Assembly (NCBI RefSeq): GCF_019746665.1
Contig: NZ_JAIERS010000001.1
Location: forward strand, 124,001 to 188,000
Source: Sphingomonas sp.
GTDB lineage: Bacteria; Pseudomonadota; Alphaproteobacteria; Sphingomonadales; Sphingomonadaceae
Length of the DNA stretch: 64,000 nucleotides
Direction: 5' to 3'
Below are positions 34,458-43,954 of this stretch, piece after piece (within the stretch, counting starts at the first letter, position 1; every line of letters begins with the position of its first letter). A program made the translations under genes and the position numbers. The notes beneath the pieces were generated by a model. The model did not search any database, had not been told where the DNA came from, and was given only the letters and a program-made list of their open reading frames with translations.

Positions 34458-35065
34458 CACGCCTCTCCTTCCAACATTCCCGCCGCCGTCAGCGCCGCGC
34501 GGGCGAGCGGGATCGACAGCCGCCGGCGCTCGGCGAGCGCCGCCATGTCGAGCACATCGGCCGCGCGACCCAGCGCGATATGGCTACGCTCGACTCGGGC
34601 GACGAGCCATTGCACCAGTTCGGGCCGGGCATCGAGCCCGCGCTTGAGGAAAGCACGCTCGAACAGCGCCTGCATCAGCGCGTCGTCGGGCGGGGCGATC
34701 CGCGCGATCGGGGTCGCGCCCAGGCGCGAGCGCAGATCGGGGAGCTTCACCCGCCATTCGGGTGGCGCGGCATCCGCCACCAGCAGCAGCGGCACGCCAT
34801 CGGCCTGCGCCGCGTTCCAGGCGTGGAACAGCTGGGTCTCGTTCTGTTGATCGGCGTCGTCGATCGCGCGCCCGCCGCCCTTCACGAACAGCCGCGCGAG
34901 CAGCGTGCGCCCCGATTTGCGCGGCCCGATCAGCAGGCTGGCGGGCACCGGCCAGCGCCGCCAGTCGCGCAAATGCGCGGCGGCGCCGGCGTTCGACTCG
35001 CTCAACAGAAAGTCATCGTCACTCGGGTCGGGCGGCCAGACGAACGGAAGCGCGAGCTGGGTCAT
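34457..35065 (-). CDS. hdaA: DnaA-regulatory protein HdaA
   Basis: 202-residue DnaA-related AAA+ protein. Residues 3-8 (QLALPF) match the beta-clamp-binding motif of Hda proteins. The P loop is GPRKSGRT (47-54), with Arg replacing the usual Lys as in E. coli Hda; a Walker B-like AIDDAD follows. No DNA-binding domain IV. It promotes DnaA-ATP hydrolysis after replisome loading. ATGA overlap with DUF2066 upstream and TGATG overlap with ppk1 downstream. Confidence 0.85.
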   Translation of the reverse strand: MTQLALPFVWPPDPSDDDFLLSESNAGAAAHLRDWRRWPVPASLLIGPRKSGRTLLARLFVKGGGRAIDDADQQNETQLFHAWNAAQADGVPLLLVADAAPPEWRVKLPDLRSRLGATPIARIAPPDDALMQALFERAFLKRGLDARPELVQWLVARVERSHIALGRAADVLDMAALAERRRLSIPLARAALTAAGMLEGEA

Positions 35066-36276
35066 CCGGCGGTGGCGTTTTCCGCCGGGGTATCGGGGAT
35101 GATGTTGGGCGGGATGCGGCTCTGGCGCAGCAGGCGCAGTGCGCCACCCCCGGCGATCACCTGCCAGCCGCGTGCCTCCAGCGCGGCGCGCAGGCCGTTG
35201 GCGTCGCCCTGATAGCCGACGCGCAGCACCGACACCCCGCCCAACGCCAGGCTGACGAGCGAGACCTGCCGGACACCCGGCACCCCGCGCAGCGCGGCTT
35301 GGGCGCCATCGAGCGCGTTCGGACTGGGGGTATCGACCTGCACGGTGAGCGCGGTGACCGGCACCTCGGCGACCGGCTGGCCTTCATTGCCCAGGATCGA
35401 ATCGTCGAGTCCGGGCACCTCCACGGGCGCGACCGGCGCGGGTTCGATCAGGCTGGGGTCGATCCGCAGGACGCCGGCCGAAAGCGCCTGCTGATACGCC
35501 TCGTCGATCCGCTTCACCCCCGCGTCGAGCAGCGCCGGCAGCGCGTCGCCATCGCGCACCTGCAGCGAGAATTGCGCCAGCGGCGTATTGTCCGGCCCGA
35601 AGCGCGCCTGGAACTCGCCGATGATCGGCCCGCCGGGATATTGGCGATAGAGATGCACGATCGGCATCACCACGTCCCTGGCGCCATATTGCGCCAGGAT
35701 CGAACGCCACCAGCCGCGCCCGCGGCGGTTGAGCTGGCCCTGGTTCAGCAGCAGCGGATCGGGGCCGCCGCCCGCCGGGCGCACATAATCGATCGCGCTG
35801 TTGCCGGTGTTGAACCGCGCCCACGCCTTCAGCCAATCGCTCTCGCGCTCGAAGCCGACCGGAGCGCCGCCCGACCATTCGATCGGCAGCAGCAGCATCG
35901 GCGGCGAGCGGGTGAGCGCCGAGGAGACGCCCAGGATCGCCGCCGCCCGGTCACGATCGAAGCGCACGCCGAGCCGGGCGATGTAACGGTTCGGGCCGAT
36001 CTGCTCATTCTCGACGACGATGCCCGAGACGATCGAGTCGAGCGTGGCATCGGGCAGGCCCACGCCGGGCGCGCCCAGCCGCCGCGCGAGCATCGCCCAG
36101 CCCTTGCGCTGCGCGATCCGCCAGCCGGTCTCGCGCGCCGCCTCGGCCGATTTGGCGGTGACGTCGACCGCCACCCCGCTCACCTCGAAGCTCGACCCCT
36201 GCGCGCGCACCAGCCCGGTCGCGGCGAGCGAAACCAAGGCGATGGCGGAAAGGCCGAAAGCGAGCGGGCGAAGCAT
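35062..36276 (-). CDS. DUF2066 exported protein
   Basis: 404-residue protein with a signal peptide ([24 protein letters not shown], cleavage near residue 25). The DUF2066 domain ([17 protein letters not shown]; then [10 protein letters not shown]) is followed by a Pro-rich linker and a C-terminal module ([36 protein letters not shown]). In proteobacteria it often precedes hda. Function unknown; exported. ATG 36276 is chosen on the signal peptide; the frame extends 22 codons further. Divergent from purM over 64 bp. Confidence 0.8.
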   Translation of the reverse strand: MLRPLAFGLSAIALVSLAATGLVRAQGSSFEVSGVAVDVTAKSAEAARETGWRIAQRKGWAMLARRLGAPGVGLPDATLDSIVSGIVVENEQIGPNRYIARLGVRFDRDRAAAILGVSSALTRSPPMLLLPIEWSGGAPVGFERESDWLKAWARFNTGNSAIDYVRPAGGGPDPLLLNQGQLNRRGRGWWRSILAQYGARDVVMPIVHLYRQYPGGPIIGEFQARFGPDNTPLAQFSLQVRDGDALPALLDAGVKRIDEAYQQALSAGVLRIDPSLIEPAPVAPVEVPGLDDSILGNEGQPVAEVPVTALTVQVDTPSPNALDGAQAALRGVPGVRQVSLVSLALGGVSVLRVGYQGDANGLRAALEARGWQVIAGGGALRLLRQSRIPPNIIPDTPAENATAG

Positions 36277-36340
36277 AGGCGCGCCCTTTTGGCGAAGCAG
36301 GCGTGGAAATCCAAGCGCGTTATCGCTAGGCGGCTGGGGC

Positions 36341-37435
36341 ATGAGCGAACAGCGCGGCTATACCTATGCCCAGGCGGGCGTCTCGATCGCGGCGGGCAAC
36401 GCGCTGGTGCGCGCGATCGCCCCGCTCGCCAAGGCCACACGGCGCCCGGGCGCCGATGCCGAGCTTGGCGGGTTCGGCGGCTTTTTCGATCTGAAGGCGG
36501 CGGGGTTCCGCGATCCGCTGCTCGTCGCCGCCAATGACGGTGTCGGCACCAAGCTGAAACTCGCGATCGACAGCGGGCGGCACGAAGGCGTCGGCGTCGA
36601 TCTGGTCGCGATGTGCGCCAACGATCTGATCGTGCAGGGCGCCGAGCCGTTGTTCTTCCTCGATTATTATGCCTGTGGCCGGCTCGATCCGGCGGTCGCG
36701 GAGAAAGTGGTCGCCTCGATCGCCGAAGGTTGCCTGCTCGCCGGCTGCGCGCTGATCGGCGGCGAGACCGCCGAAATGCCCGGCATGTATGCCGAGGGCG
36801 ACTATGATCTCGCCGGCTTCTGCGTCGGCGCCGTGGAGCGCGACCGGGTGCTGACCGGCGCCACCATCGCGCCGGGCGACGTGCTGTTGGGGCTCGCCTC
36901 GTCGGGGGTGCATTCGAACGGCTTTTCGCTCGTCCGCCGGCTCGCCGCCGACAAGGGGTGGAAGCTCAACCGGCCGGCCTTGTTCGATCCCGACACGCTG
37001 CTGATCGACGCGCTGATGGCGCCGACGCGGATCTACGTGAAATCGCTGCTGCCGCTGATCGCCGATGCGCGGCTGAAGGGCCTCGCGCACATCACCGGCG
37101 GCGGCCTGCTGGAAAATGTGCCGCGCGTGCTGCCGGCGGGCTGCCATGCCGCGATCGACGCCGATGCCTGGCCGCTGCCGCCGCTGATGGCGTTCCTGCA
37201 AGCCCAGGGCGCGATCGAGCCCGGCGAGCTGGCGCGCACCTTCAACTGCGGGATCGGCATGGTCGCGGTGGTCGCCGAGCATGAGGCGGCGGGCGTCACC
37301 GCCGCGCTCGAAGCGCAGGGCGAGCGCGTATTCCGCATCGGCCAGGTCGAAGCCGGACCGCGCGGCTGCACCGTGCGCGGCGGCGCCGAGGCGTGGAGCG
37401 CCCGCGCCGCCTGGCACGCGACCCACACCGCATGA
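36341..37435 (+). CDS. purM: Phosphoribosylaminoimidazole synthetase (AIR synthetase)
   Basis: Fifth step of purine synthesis, 364 residues. [72 protein letters not shown] and [15 protein letters not shown] are the expected PurM/PurL-family segments. ATG 36341 is the natural start; upstream sequence is antisense to DUF2066. ATGA overlap with purN. Confidence 0.97.
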   Translation: MSEQRGYTYAQAGVSIAAGNALVRAIAPLAKATRRPGADAELGGFGGFFDLKAAGFRDPLLVAANDGVGTKLKLAIDSGRHEGVGVDLVAMCANDLIVQGAEPLFFLDYYACGRLDPAVAEKVVASIAEGCLLAGCALIGGETAEMPGMYAEGDYDLAGFCVGAVERDRVLTGATIAPGDVLLGLASSGVHSNGFSLVRRLAADKGWKLNRPALFDPDTLLIDALMAPTRIYVKSLLPLIADARLKGLAHITGGGLLENVPRVLPAGCHAAIDADAWPLPPLMAFLQAQGAIEPGELARTFNCGIGMVAVVAEHEAAGVTAALEAQGERVFRIGQVEAGPRGCTVRGGAEAWSARAAWHATHTA

Positions 37436-38004
37436 GCGCGCGGCGCAAGGTCGCGGTGCTGCTCTCGGGCCGGGGCTCGAACCTGCAGGCGCTGGTCGCC
37501 GCCGCGCGCGAGCCGCACTGCGCGTTCGAGGTGGTCCTCGCCGCGTCGGACAAGCCCGAGGCGCCCGGCATCGCCTGGGCCGCCGAGCAGGGCATCGCCA
37601 CCTTCGCCACGCCCGCCAAAGGCCGCGCCAAGGCCGAATATGAGGCCGAGATCGAGGCCGCGCTCCACCATGAAGGCGCCGAGTTCATCGCGCTCGCCGG
37701 CTATATGCGGCTGTTGTCGCCCGCCTTCGTCCAGCGCTGGCAGGGGCGCGTGCTCAACATCCACCCCTCGCTGCTGCCCAAATATAAGGGGCTCGACACC
37801 CATGCGCGGGCGATCGAGGCGGGGGACAAGGTGGGCGGCTGTTCGGTCCACATCGTCACCGAAGCGCTTGACGAGGGCGAGGTGCTCGGCCGCGCGGTGG
37901 TGCCGATCCTGCCCGGCGACACGCCCGAAAAGCTCGCCGCGCGCGTGCTCGTCGCCGAGCACCGCCTCTATCCCCGGCTGCTGGCGGAGTATGTCGCGCG
38001 ATGA
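37432..38004 (+). CDS. purN: Phosphoribosylglycinamide formyltransferase
   Basis: 10-formyl-THF-dependent GART, 190 residues. Phosphate loop [12 protein letters not shown] near 10-21; catalytic Asn-His in [13 protein letters not shown]; conserved [13 protein letters not shown] containing the catalytic aspartate. Coupled to purM by an ATGA overlap and to the MmcQ gene downstream by another. Confidence 0.96.
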   Translation: MSARRKVAVLLSGRGSNLQALVAAAREPHCAFEVVLAASDKPEAPGIAWAAEQGIATFATPAKGRAKAEYEAEIEAALHHEGAEFIALAGYMRLLSPAFVQRWQGRVLNIHPSLLPKYKGLDTHARAIEAGDKVGGCSVHIVTEALDEGEVLGRAVVPILPGDTPEKLAARVLVAEHRLYPRLLAEYVAR

Positions 38005-38375
38005 ACCAGGAAGCCTTGCTCGCCGAGGTCCGCGCCCGCGCGCTCGCCCTACCCAACGCCGCGGAGAAGCTGTCGCACGGGTCGCCCGGCTTCTTCGTCC
38101 AGAAAGGCAAGTTCTTCGCCTATTTCTGGAACGATCACCACGGCGACGGCCGCACCGCCGTGCTGGTCAAGACCAGCGGGCGCGAGGAACAATCAATGCT
38201 CTGCGAGGTCGCGCCCGAGGATTATTTCATCCCGCCCTATCTGGGGCCGAGCGGCTGGGTGGGGCTGCGGCTGGACGGGCGCGCGGTCGATTGGGCGCAG
38301 GTGGAGCACCGGCTACGGCAAAGCTGGGAACGCGCCGCGCCGTCCGCGCTGCTGCGTGGGTTCGAAACCCCCTAA
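38001..38375 (+). CDS. MmcQ/YjbR family protein
   Basis: 124-residue MmcQ/YjbR (DUF419) protein: AEKLSHGSPGFFVQKGKFFAYF, VLVKTSGREEQSML and YFIPPYLGPSGWVGLRLDG are the family segments. The fold resembles a double-wing DNA-binding motif; function is not established. Translationally coupled to purMN, an unusual partner. Its stop overlaps the stop of the convergent GNAT gene. Confidence 0.82.
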   Translation: MNQEALLAEVRARALALPNAAEKLSHGSPGFFVQKGKFFAYFWNDHHGDGRTAVLVKTSGREEQSMLCEVAPEDYFIPPYLGPSGWVGLRLDGRAVDWAQVEHRLRQSWERAAPSALLRGFETP

Positions 38376-38908
38376 TCCAGCGCGCGGGCGTACAGCACCT
38401 CGGTATAGTTGATCGTGCTGATCGTCACCACGCGTTCGCCGGCGAGGACGAAGCCGCGACGCTCGTACAGCGTGCGATTATGGTGATCGTCGGGCTCGCA
38501 ACCGATGATGATGCGGCGCGCGCCCAAGGTGCGGGCGTCGTCATAGGCGAAGTCGAACAGCCGCGCCCCAACCCGCAGCCCGCGATAGCCCGGCAGCACG
38601 TGCAGCCGCTTCACTTCCAGTTCGAGCGCGTCCTCGGTGACGATCAGGGCGGCGGGGTCGATCATCATATAGCCGACCAGGCCACCGCAATCGAGGCGCG
38701 CGACGCGGATCAGGCAGCGCCGCCCCGCCAGCCGCTCCGCGAAATAGCGGGGCGAATGTTCCTGCTCGATATAGCGGACGAGAACTTCTGGCGGCGCGAT
38801 ATGCGTCTTGTTGTTCACCAGGCACGCGGTCGACAACAAGGACAGGGCCGGCACATCGGCGATGCCGGCCGTATCGACGGTGATCGTCAGATCAGCCGAC
38901 AAGCTCAT
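38372..38908 (-). CDS. GNAT-family N-acetyltransferase
   Basis: About 178 residues. Motif A is [21 protein letters not shown] (acetyl-CoA pyrophosphate loop), followed by [22 protein letters not shown], motif B. The N-terminal part ([22 protein letters not shown]) is not diagnostic. ATG 38908 overlaps the 3' end of ndk by 17 bp, with no obvious ribosome binding site, suggesting coupling. Acceptor unknown. Confidence 0.78.
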   Translation of the reverse strand: MSLSADLTITVDTAGIADVPALSLLSTACLVNNKTHIAPPEVLVRYIEQEHSPRYFAERLAGRRCLIRVARLDCGGLVGYMMIDPAALIVTEDALELEVKRLHVLPGYRGLRVGARLFDFAYDDARTLGARRIIIGCEPDDHHNRTLYERRGFVLAGERVVTISTINYTEVLYARALD

Positions 38909-39314
38909 CGTCGCGGAAGAAATAGGCGATTTCGATGGCGGCATTCTCATCCGAGTCCGAACCATGGACCGAGTTCGCCTCGATCGATTCGGCGAGTTCG
39001 CGGCGGATCGTGCCGGGTTCGGCGTTGGCCGGGTTGGTGGCGCCCATCACCTGGCGGTTGCGCGCGACCGCGTCCTCGCCCTCCAGCACCTGGACGACGA
39101 CCGGGCCGGAAATCATGAACGTCACCAGATCGTTGAAGAAGGGGCGTTCCTTGTGCACCGCGTAGAAGCCCTCGGCCTGCTCGCGGCTCATGCGAATCCG
39201 CTTCGAGGCGACCACGCGCAGCCCGGCTTCCTCAAGCATCTTGGTCACCGCGCCGGTCAGGTTGCGGCGGGTGGCGTCGGGCTTGATGATCGAGAAGGTA
39301 CGGGTAACGGGCAT
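38892..39314 (-). CDS. ndk: Nucleoside diphosphate kinase
   Basis: 140-residue [21 protein letters not shown] is the N-terminal nucleotide-binding strand. The phosphohistidine lies in ANSVHGSDS near residue 117. [16 protein letters not shown] is the conserved Kpn-loop following segment. AGGAG precedes ATG 39314. A REPIN-like repeat separates it from holC. Confidence 0.97.
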   Translation of the reverse strand: MPVTRTFSIIKPDATRRNLTGAVTKMLEEAGLRVVASKRIRMSREQAEGFYAVHKERPFFNDLVTFMISGPVVVQVLEGEDAVARNRQVMGATNPANAEPGTIRRELAESIEANSVHGSDSDENAAIEIAYFFRDDELVG

Positions 39315-39406
39315 GAGAAACTCCTGAAGCGTTCGGCGCGGGGCTTAGCGGCGTGGGCGCGCGGGGGCAAGCTGGGGCTATTCGGGTCTGGTTTCCGTTT
39401 GCCCCC

Positions 39407-39500
39407 TCCCCGGCGAAGGCCGGGGCCCAGCAGCGCGCTGCTTGATGTGCTGCGCGGCCGTTGCGCCGGAGGAATACTGGGCCCCGGCCTTCGCCGGGGA
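39407..39500. repeat. REPIN-like inverted repeat, copy 2
   Basis: 94-bp element between ndk and holC (both minus strand). Ends CCCCGGCGAAGGCCGGGG and CCCCGGCCTTCGCCGGGG are exact reverse complements over 18 bp, extended by CCCAG/CTGGG inside. Confidence 0.9.
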
Positions 39501-39529
39501 GGAAGTAAGCCCCGGAAGCACGCTATGCG

Positions 39530-39967
39530 CTAGGCCGCCTGCTCCCAGCCCCTGTCGCCCTGCTTCCAATAGCGCCGCTCCACCCCCTCGCGCCCGGTGA
39601 GCCCCTTCCACGCGGCGCGCGCGGCGGCGATCCCGCTTTCGTCGAACAGATGGAAGGCGCGGTCGAACCCCAAGGCTTCCTCGCGCCACATCCCGTCGGC
39701 GATCAGCACATGGCGCGCGCCGTTCCCCGCTTGCGTATCGCCCGCGATCAGGATCGGCTGCGCGGCATCGTCCATCGCCCCGGCGATCGCGTGCGGCAGG
39801 AAGCTTTCGGGCGCATAGTCCCACAGCAAGCGGTCGAGCGCCGCCCGCTGTTCGGCATCCGCGGTCACGATCAGCAGCCGCGCGCCGCCCGCGACCACCC
39901 GCTCGGCGAGGCGCGGCAGCACGCGCGCGAGCGGCTGGCGGGTGAGGTGGTAGAAATCGACCTGCAC
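39530..39967 (-). CDS. holC: DNA polymerase III chi subunit
   Basis: 145-residue HolC linking the clamp loader to SSB. VDFYHLTRQPLARVLPRLAE, LLIVTADAEQRAALDRLLWDYAPESFLPHA and PILIAGDTQ are typical. Starts at GTG 39967, 15 bp downstream of pepA; the pepA-holC order is common in proteobacteria. Confidence 0.9.
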   Translation of the reverse strand: MQVDFYHLTRQPLARVLPRLAERVVAGGARLLIVTADAEQRAALDRLLWDYAPESFLPHAIAGAMDDAAQPILIAGDTQAGNGARHVLIADGMWREEALGFDRAFHLFDESGIAAARAAWKGLTGREGVERRYWKQGDRGWEQAA

Positions 39968-39982
39968 CCGCCCCGCCTTCGA

Positions 39983-41458
39983 TCAGGCTTCCAGGGTGTC
40001 GCGCACCAGCCGGTCGAGCAGGCGCACGCCGAACCCGGTCGCGCCCTTGTCATGCGTCGCGCCCGGCTTGTCGACCCATACCGTGCCGGCGATGTCGAGA
40101 TGCGCCCAGCGCACGCCCTTGTCGATGAAGCGCTGGATGAACTGCGCGGCGGTGATCGATCCGGCGCCGCGTGGGCCGACATTCTTCATGTCGGCGATCG
40201 GGCTGTCGAGCAGCTTGTTATACGCATCCGCCAGCGGGAAGCGCCACAATTGGTCGCCGGTCGCACGCCCCGCGGCGAGCAGCTGGTCGGCGAGCGCGTC
40301 ATCGTTGCTGAACAGCCCGGCATGTTCGTGGCCGAGCGAGACGATCATCGCACCCGTGAGCGTCGCCAGATCGACGATCGCCTTGGGCCGGTGCGTGCGC
40401 TGAACCCAGGTGAGCACGTCCGCCAGCACCAGCCGCCCTTCGGCGTCGGTGTTCAGGATCTCGATCGTCTGGCCCGACATCGAGGTGACGATGTCGCCCG
40501 GGCGCTGGGCGTTGCCGTCGGGCATGTTCTCGACCAGCCCGCACACGCCGATGACGTTCGCCTTGGCCTTGCGCCGGGCGAGCGCCTTCATCGCGCCCAC
40601 CACCGCGCCGGCGCCGCCCATGTCCCACTTCATGTCTTCCATGCCCGGGCCGGGCTTCAGGCTGATGCCGCCGGTATCGAAGGTGACGCCCTTGCCGACC
40701 AGCGCGAGATCGGGATCGCCCGCGCCCTTGCCGCTCCACTTGAGCGCGAGCAGCTGCCCCTCGCGCACCGAGCCCTGGCTGACGCCGAGCAGCGAGCCCA
40801 TGCCGAGGCCGCGCATCTCCTCCTCGCCGAGCACGGTGATCTCCAGCCCCAGCCCGTCGACCGAGGCGCGTACGCGCTCGACGAAGCTCGCCGGGTAGAT
40901 GATGTTCGGCGGCTCGGACACCAGCTCGCGGGTGAGCGCGACGCCCTCGGCCACCGCCTGCGCCTCGGCCCAGGCGGCCTCGGCCCCCTCGGGCGCGCCC
41001 ACCAGCACCACTTCGCCGAGCGTCGGCTTCTGCTTGTCGGTCAGCTGGGTGCGATACGTGTCGATCCGCCAGCCGCGCAGCACCAGGGCGAGCGCGAAGC
41101 GGGTGACCGCCGCCACCGCGGGCGCACCGCCCAGCGCCGCGAAATCCACCGCCAGCCGCGTCGCGCCCGAGGTGAGCAGCTTCGCGGTGAGCGCGCCGCC
41201 CGCGCGCTCATAATCCACCTCGCCACCATGGCCGACGCCCACCAGCAGCAGCCGCACCACCTGCCCGTCGTGCTCGACGAACGCTTCGGCGATCGCCCCC
41301 GCCTCGCCCTCGAACCGCGCGGCCCGCGCGGCGCCGCGCGCCAGCAGCTCGGCGGCGGGGCCGAAGCCGCCAAAGCCGAGGCGCTCCAGCCCGTCCTTTT
41401 CCACCGGCAGCGCGACAACCGCTTCGGCGGCGAGCGTGGGCGCAAAGCTTATCTTCAT
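39983..41458 (-). CDS. pepA: Leucyl aminopeptidase (M17)
   Basis: 491-residue dizinc aminopeptidase. The metal/catalytic region GKGVTFDTGGISLKPGPGMEDMKWDMGGA and the M17 signature NTDAEGRLVLAD are present. Some PepA proteins also bind DNA in carAB control and Xer recombination; nothing here shows that role. AGGATATGAGG precedes ATG 41458. Divergent from lptD across 164 bp. Confidence 0.96.
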   Translation of the reverse strand: MKISFAPTLAAEAVVALPVEKDGLERLGFGGFGPAAELLARGAARAARFEGEAGAIAEAFVEHDGQVVRLLLVGVGHGGEVDYERAGGALTAKLLTSGATRLAVDFAALGGAPAVAAVTRFALALVLRGWRIDTYRTQLTDKQKPTLGEVVLVGAPEGAEAAWAEAQAVAEGVALTRELVSEPPNIIYPASFVERVRASVDGLGLEITVLGEEEMRGLGMGSLLGVSQGSVREGQLLALKWSGKGAGDPDLALVGKGVTFDTGGISLKPGPGMEDMKWDMGGAGAVVGAMKALARRKAKANVIGVCGLVENMPDGNAQRPGDIVTSMSGQTIEILNTDAEGRLVLADVLTWVQRTHRPKAIVDLATLTGAMIVSLGHEHAGLFSNDDALADQLLAAGRATGDQLWRFPLADAYNKLLDSPIADMKNVGPRGAGSITAAQFIQRFIDKGVRWAHLDIAGTVWVDKPGATHDKGATGFGVRLLDRLVRDTLEA

Positions 41459-41622
41459 GTAAACCTCATATCCTTACACGCCTTATGGCGTCTGACTTAG
41501 GCGCGACGCGGGGCGGCGCCAAGCACAAGACGCCGCCCCACCCGCCGATTGCCCCCGGGCGCAACCGGTGCGATAGGGCCGATTGCAGCGGCAACAGCCG
41601 CACGTAAAGGGGTAAAGTCCGC

Positions 41623-43893
41623 GTGGTGCGTCGCATCCTTCTTGGTCCCAGCGCACTGGTCGCGGCGTTCGCCGCCCAACCGCTCTGGGCGCAAGACCTG
41701 CAGAACCGCGCGGCGCAGCCCGCGCCGCCGCCCCCGCCGCCCAGCAGCGCCGAGCCCGTCGTCACCGCCGAACGCGAGCCCAATGCCCGCGAAATCACCT
41801 TCAGCGCCGATCAGCTGGATTATGATAGCGACGCCGACATCGTCACCGCGATTGGCGACGTGCGCATGTACCGCGAGGCCGATCGCCTGCGCGCCGACAC
41901 GATCAGCTGGAACCGTCGCACCGGCAAGGTGATCGCGCGCGGCAATGTCGTGATCGTCAACCCGACCGGCGACACCGCTTATGGCGACATGGTCGAGCTG
42001 ACCGATTCGCTGCGCGACGGGGTGGTGGACAACATGCTCATCGTGCTCGATCGCGGCGGGCGGATCGCCGCGCGGCGCGGGGTGCGCGACAATGGCGTCG
42101 TCACGCTGAGCGACGCCGCCTATACCCCCTGCGCGGTGACGGACAGCGCCGGCTGCCCCAAAAGCCCGACCTGGAAAGTCACCGCCGTCCGCGTGGTGTA
42201 TAACCCGGACAAGCGCCGGCTGTATTTCGCCGGCGCGCAGCTCAGCATCTTCGGCGTGGCGACGATCCCGCTGCCCGCGCTGTCCACGCCGGTCGGCGGC
42301 GGCAGCAACAGCGGCCTGCTCTCGCCCGACATCCGCTACAGCCGGGTCAACGGCTTCGAATATGCCCAGCCCTATTTCCTGTCGATCGCCGACAATCGCA
42401 ACCTGACGATCACGCCGCGCTTCTTCAGCAACGTGCTGCCGATGCTGGGGGTCGACTACAACGCGATCACCAGCAAGGGCGCCTATCATGTCGGCGGCTA
42501 TGCGACCGAATCGGACCGCACCGACGCGATCGCGTTCGGCGATCCCGCCGATGCGACCACCCGCAACGTGTTCCGCGGCTATGTGGAAGGCAATGGCCGC
42601 TTCCAGCTCGATCCCAACTGGAGCGCCTCGGGCAGCTTCCGCGTCGCGACCGACCGCACGTTCCTGCGGCGCTACTTCATCTCGTTCGACGATTTGCTGC
42701 GCAACACGATCAACGTCAGCCGCATCGATCAGGACAGCTATTTCGCCGTCACCGGCTGGGCGGTGCAGACGCTGCGGGTCAACGACCGCCAGGGCTTGCA
42801 GCCGCTGGCGCTGCCGGAGATCGACTATCGCCGCCGCTTCCGGGGCGTGCTGGGCGGGGTGCTGGAGGCGCAGCTCAACACGCTCGCGATCGGCCGCTCG
42901 GCGGGGCAGGACACGCAGCGCGCCTTCACCAGCGTGCGCTGGGACATGCGCCGGCTGACGCGCTGGGGGCAGGAAATCACCCTCACCGCCTATGGCCGCG
43001 CCGACCTGTACCACGCGACCAACACCGTCGCGACGACGGTGGGCAGCTATCGCGGGCGCGAGGGCGTTACCGGGCGCGGCATCGCCGCCTTCGCGATCGA
43101 CGTGAAATGGCCGCTGGTCGGCGGGCTGTGGGGCGGGTTGCAGCGCTTCACCCCGCGCGTGCAGATCGTCGCGACGCCGCCGCTCGCCAACCTGATCGTC
43201 CCCAACGAGGATTCGCGCTCGGTCGAACTCGAGGACGCCAACCTGTTCTCGCTCAACCGCTTCCCCGGTTATGATCGGTTCGACGATACCACCCGCCTCA
43301 CCTATGGCTTCGAATGGGCGCTGACGCTGCCCGATTTCACGATCAACAGCGTGCTCGGCCAGAGCATCCGCCTGACCGGGCGCAACACCGTGATCCCCGA
43401 CGGCGTGGGCTTCGCCGACCGGGTTTCCGATTTCGTCGGCCGCACCGAAATCCGCTACAAGGACATCGTCTCGCTCACCAACCGCTACCGGGTGGACAAG
43501 GACGATTTCAAGCTGCGCCGGCTGGAAGTGGACGCGACGATCGGCAGCCGCGCGAGCTATTTCCTGGTCGGCTATCTGCGACTCAACCGCCAGATCGCGC
43601 CGACGCTCGAGGATTTGCGTGACCGCGAGGAGGTGCGCCTCGCCGCGCGGGTTCAGGTTACGCGCTTCTGGTCGGCGTTCGGCTCGACCACGGTGGACTT
43701 GACCACCCGCCAGGCCGATCCGCTCTCGCTCACCGACGGTTTTTCGCCGATCCGCCACCGCGTCGGCGTCGCTTATGAGGATGACTGTCTGCGCCTCGGC
43801 GTCACCTGGCGGCGCGATTATCAGAACACGGGCGACGCGCGTTCGGGCGATGCCATCTTGCTGACGCTTTCTTTTAAGAACCTCGGACGGTAA
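41623..43893 (+). CDS. lptD: LPS-assembly protein LptD
   Basis: Outer-membrane LPS translocon, 756 residues. An N-terminal signal peptide (ILLGPSALVAAFAAQPLWAQ) is followed by a Pro-rich linker, the OstA/LptA-like beta-jellyroll (ITFSADQLDYDSDADIVTAIGDVRMYREADRLRADTISWN region) and a large barrel ending in aromatic strands. Start is one of two consecutive GTG codons (41623, 41626) after AAAGGGG. Upstream of surA and pdxA as in many proteobacteria; SurA chaperones LptD. Confidence 0.95.
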   Translation: MVRRILLGPSALVAAFAAQPLWAQDLQNRAAQPAPPPPPPSSAEPVVTAEREPNAREITFSADQLDYDSDADIVTAIGDVRMYREADRLRADTISWNRRTGKVIARGNVVIVNPTGDTAYGDMVELTDSLRDGVVDNMLIVLDRGGRIAARRGVRDNGVVTLSDAAYTPCAVTDSAGCPKSPTWKVTAVRVVYNPDKRRLYFAGAQLSIFGVATIPLPALSTPVGGGSNSGLLSPDIRYSRVNGFEYAQPYFLSIADNRNLTITPRFFSNVLPMLGVDYNAITSKGAYHVGGYATESDRTDAIAFGDPADATTRNVFRGYVEGNGRFQLDPNWSASGSFRVATDRTFLRRYFISFDDLLRNTINVSRIDQDSYFAVTGWAVQTLRVNDRQGLQPLALPEIDYRRRFRGVLGGVLEAQLNTLAIGRSAGQDTQRAFTSVRWDMRRLTRWGQEITLTAYGRADLYHATNTVATTVGSYRGREGVTGRGIAAFAIDVKWPLVGGLWGGLQRFTPRVQIVATPPLANLIVPNEDSRSVELEDANLFSLNRFPGYDRFDDTTRLTYGFEWALTLPDFTINSVLGQSIRLTGRNTVIPDGVGFADRVSDFVGRTEIRYKDIVSLTNRYRVDKDDFKLRRLEVDATIGSRASYFLVGYLRLNRQIAPTLEDLRDREEVRLAARVQVTRFWSAFGSTTVDLTTRQADPLSLTDGFSPIRHRVGVAYEDDCLRLGVTWRRDYQNTGDARSGDAILLTLSFKNLGR

Positions 43894-43954
43894 ACGGGCG
43901 TTCAGCCGCGGCACGCTACCAGCGACCGCAAGCCCCCTTTTTCGAGGACCAAGA

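Noticed and set aside
32391-34850. 819-codon open frame antisense to ppk1 and hdaA
   Set aside because: Spans two well-supported genes on the opposite strand; no motif or signal of its own.
41497-43914. 805-codon open frame antisense to lptD
   Set aside because: Low-complexity Arg/Ala/Gly/Asp composition typical of antisense frames in GC-rich genes; lptD on the other strand has full family motifs.
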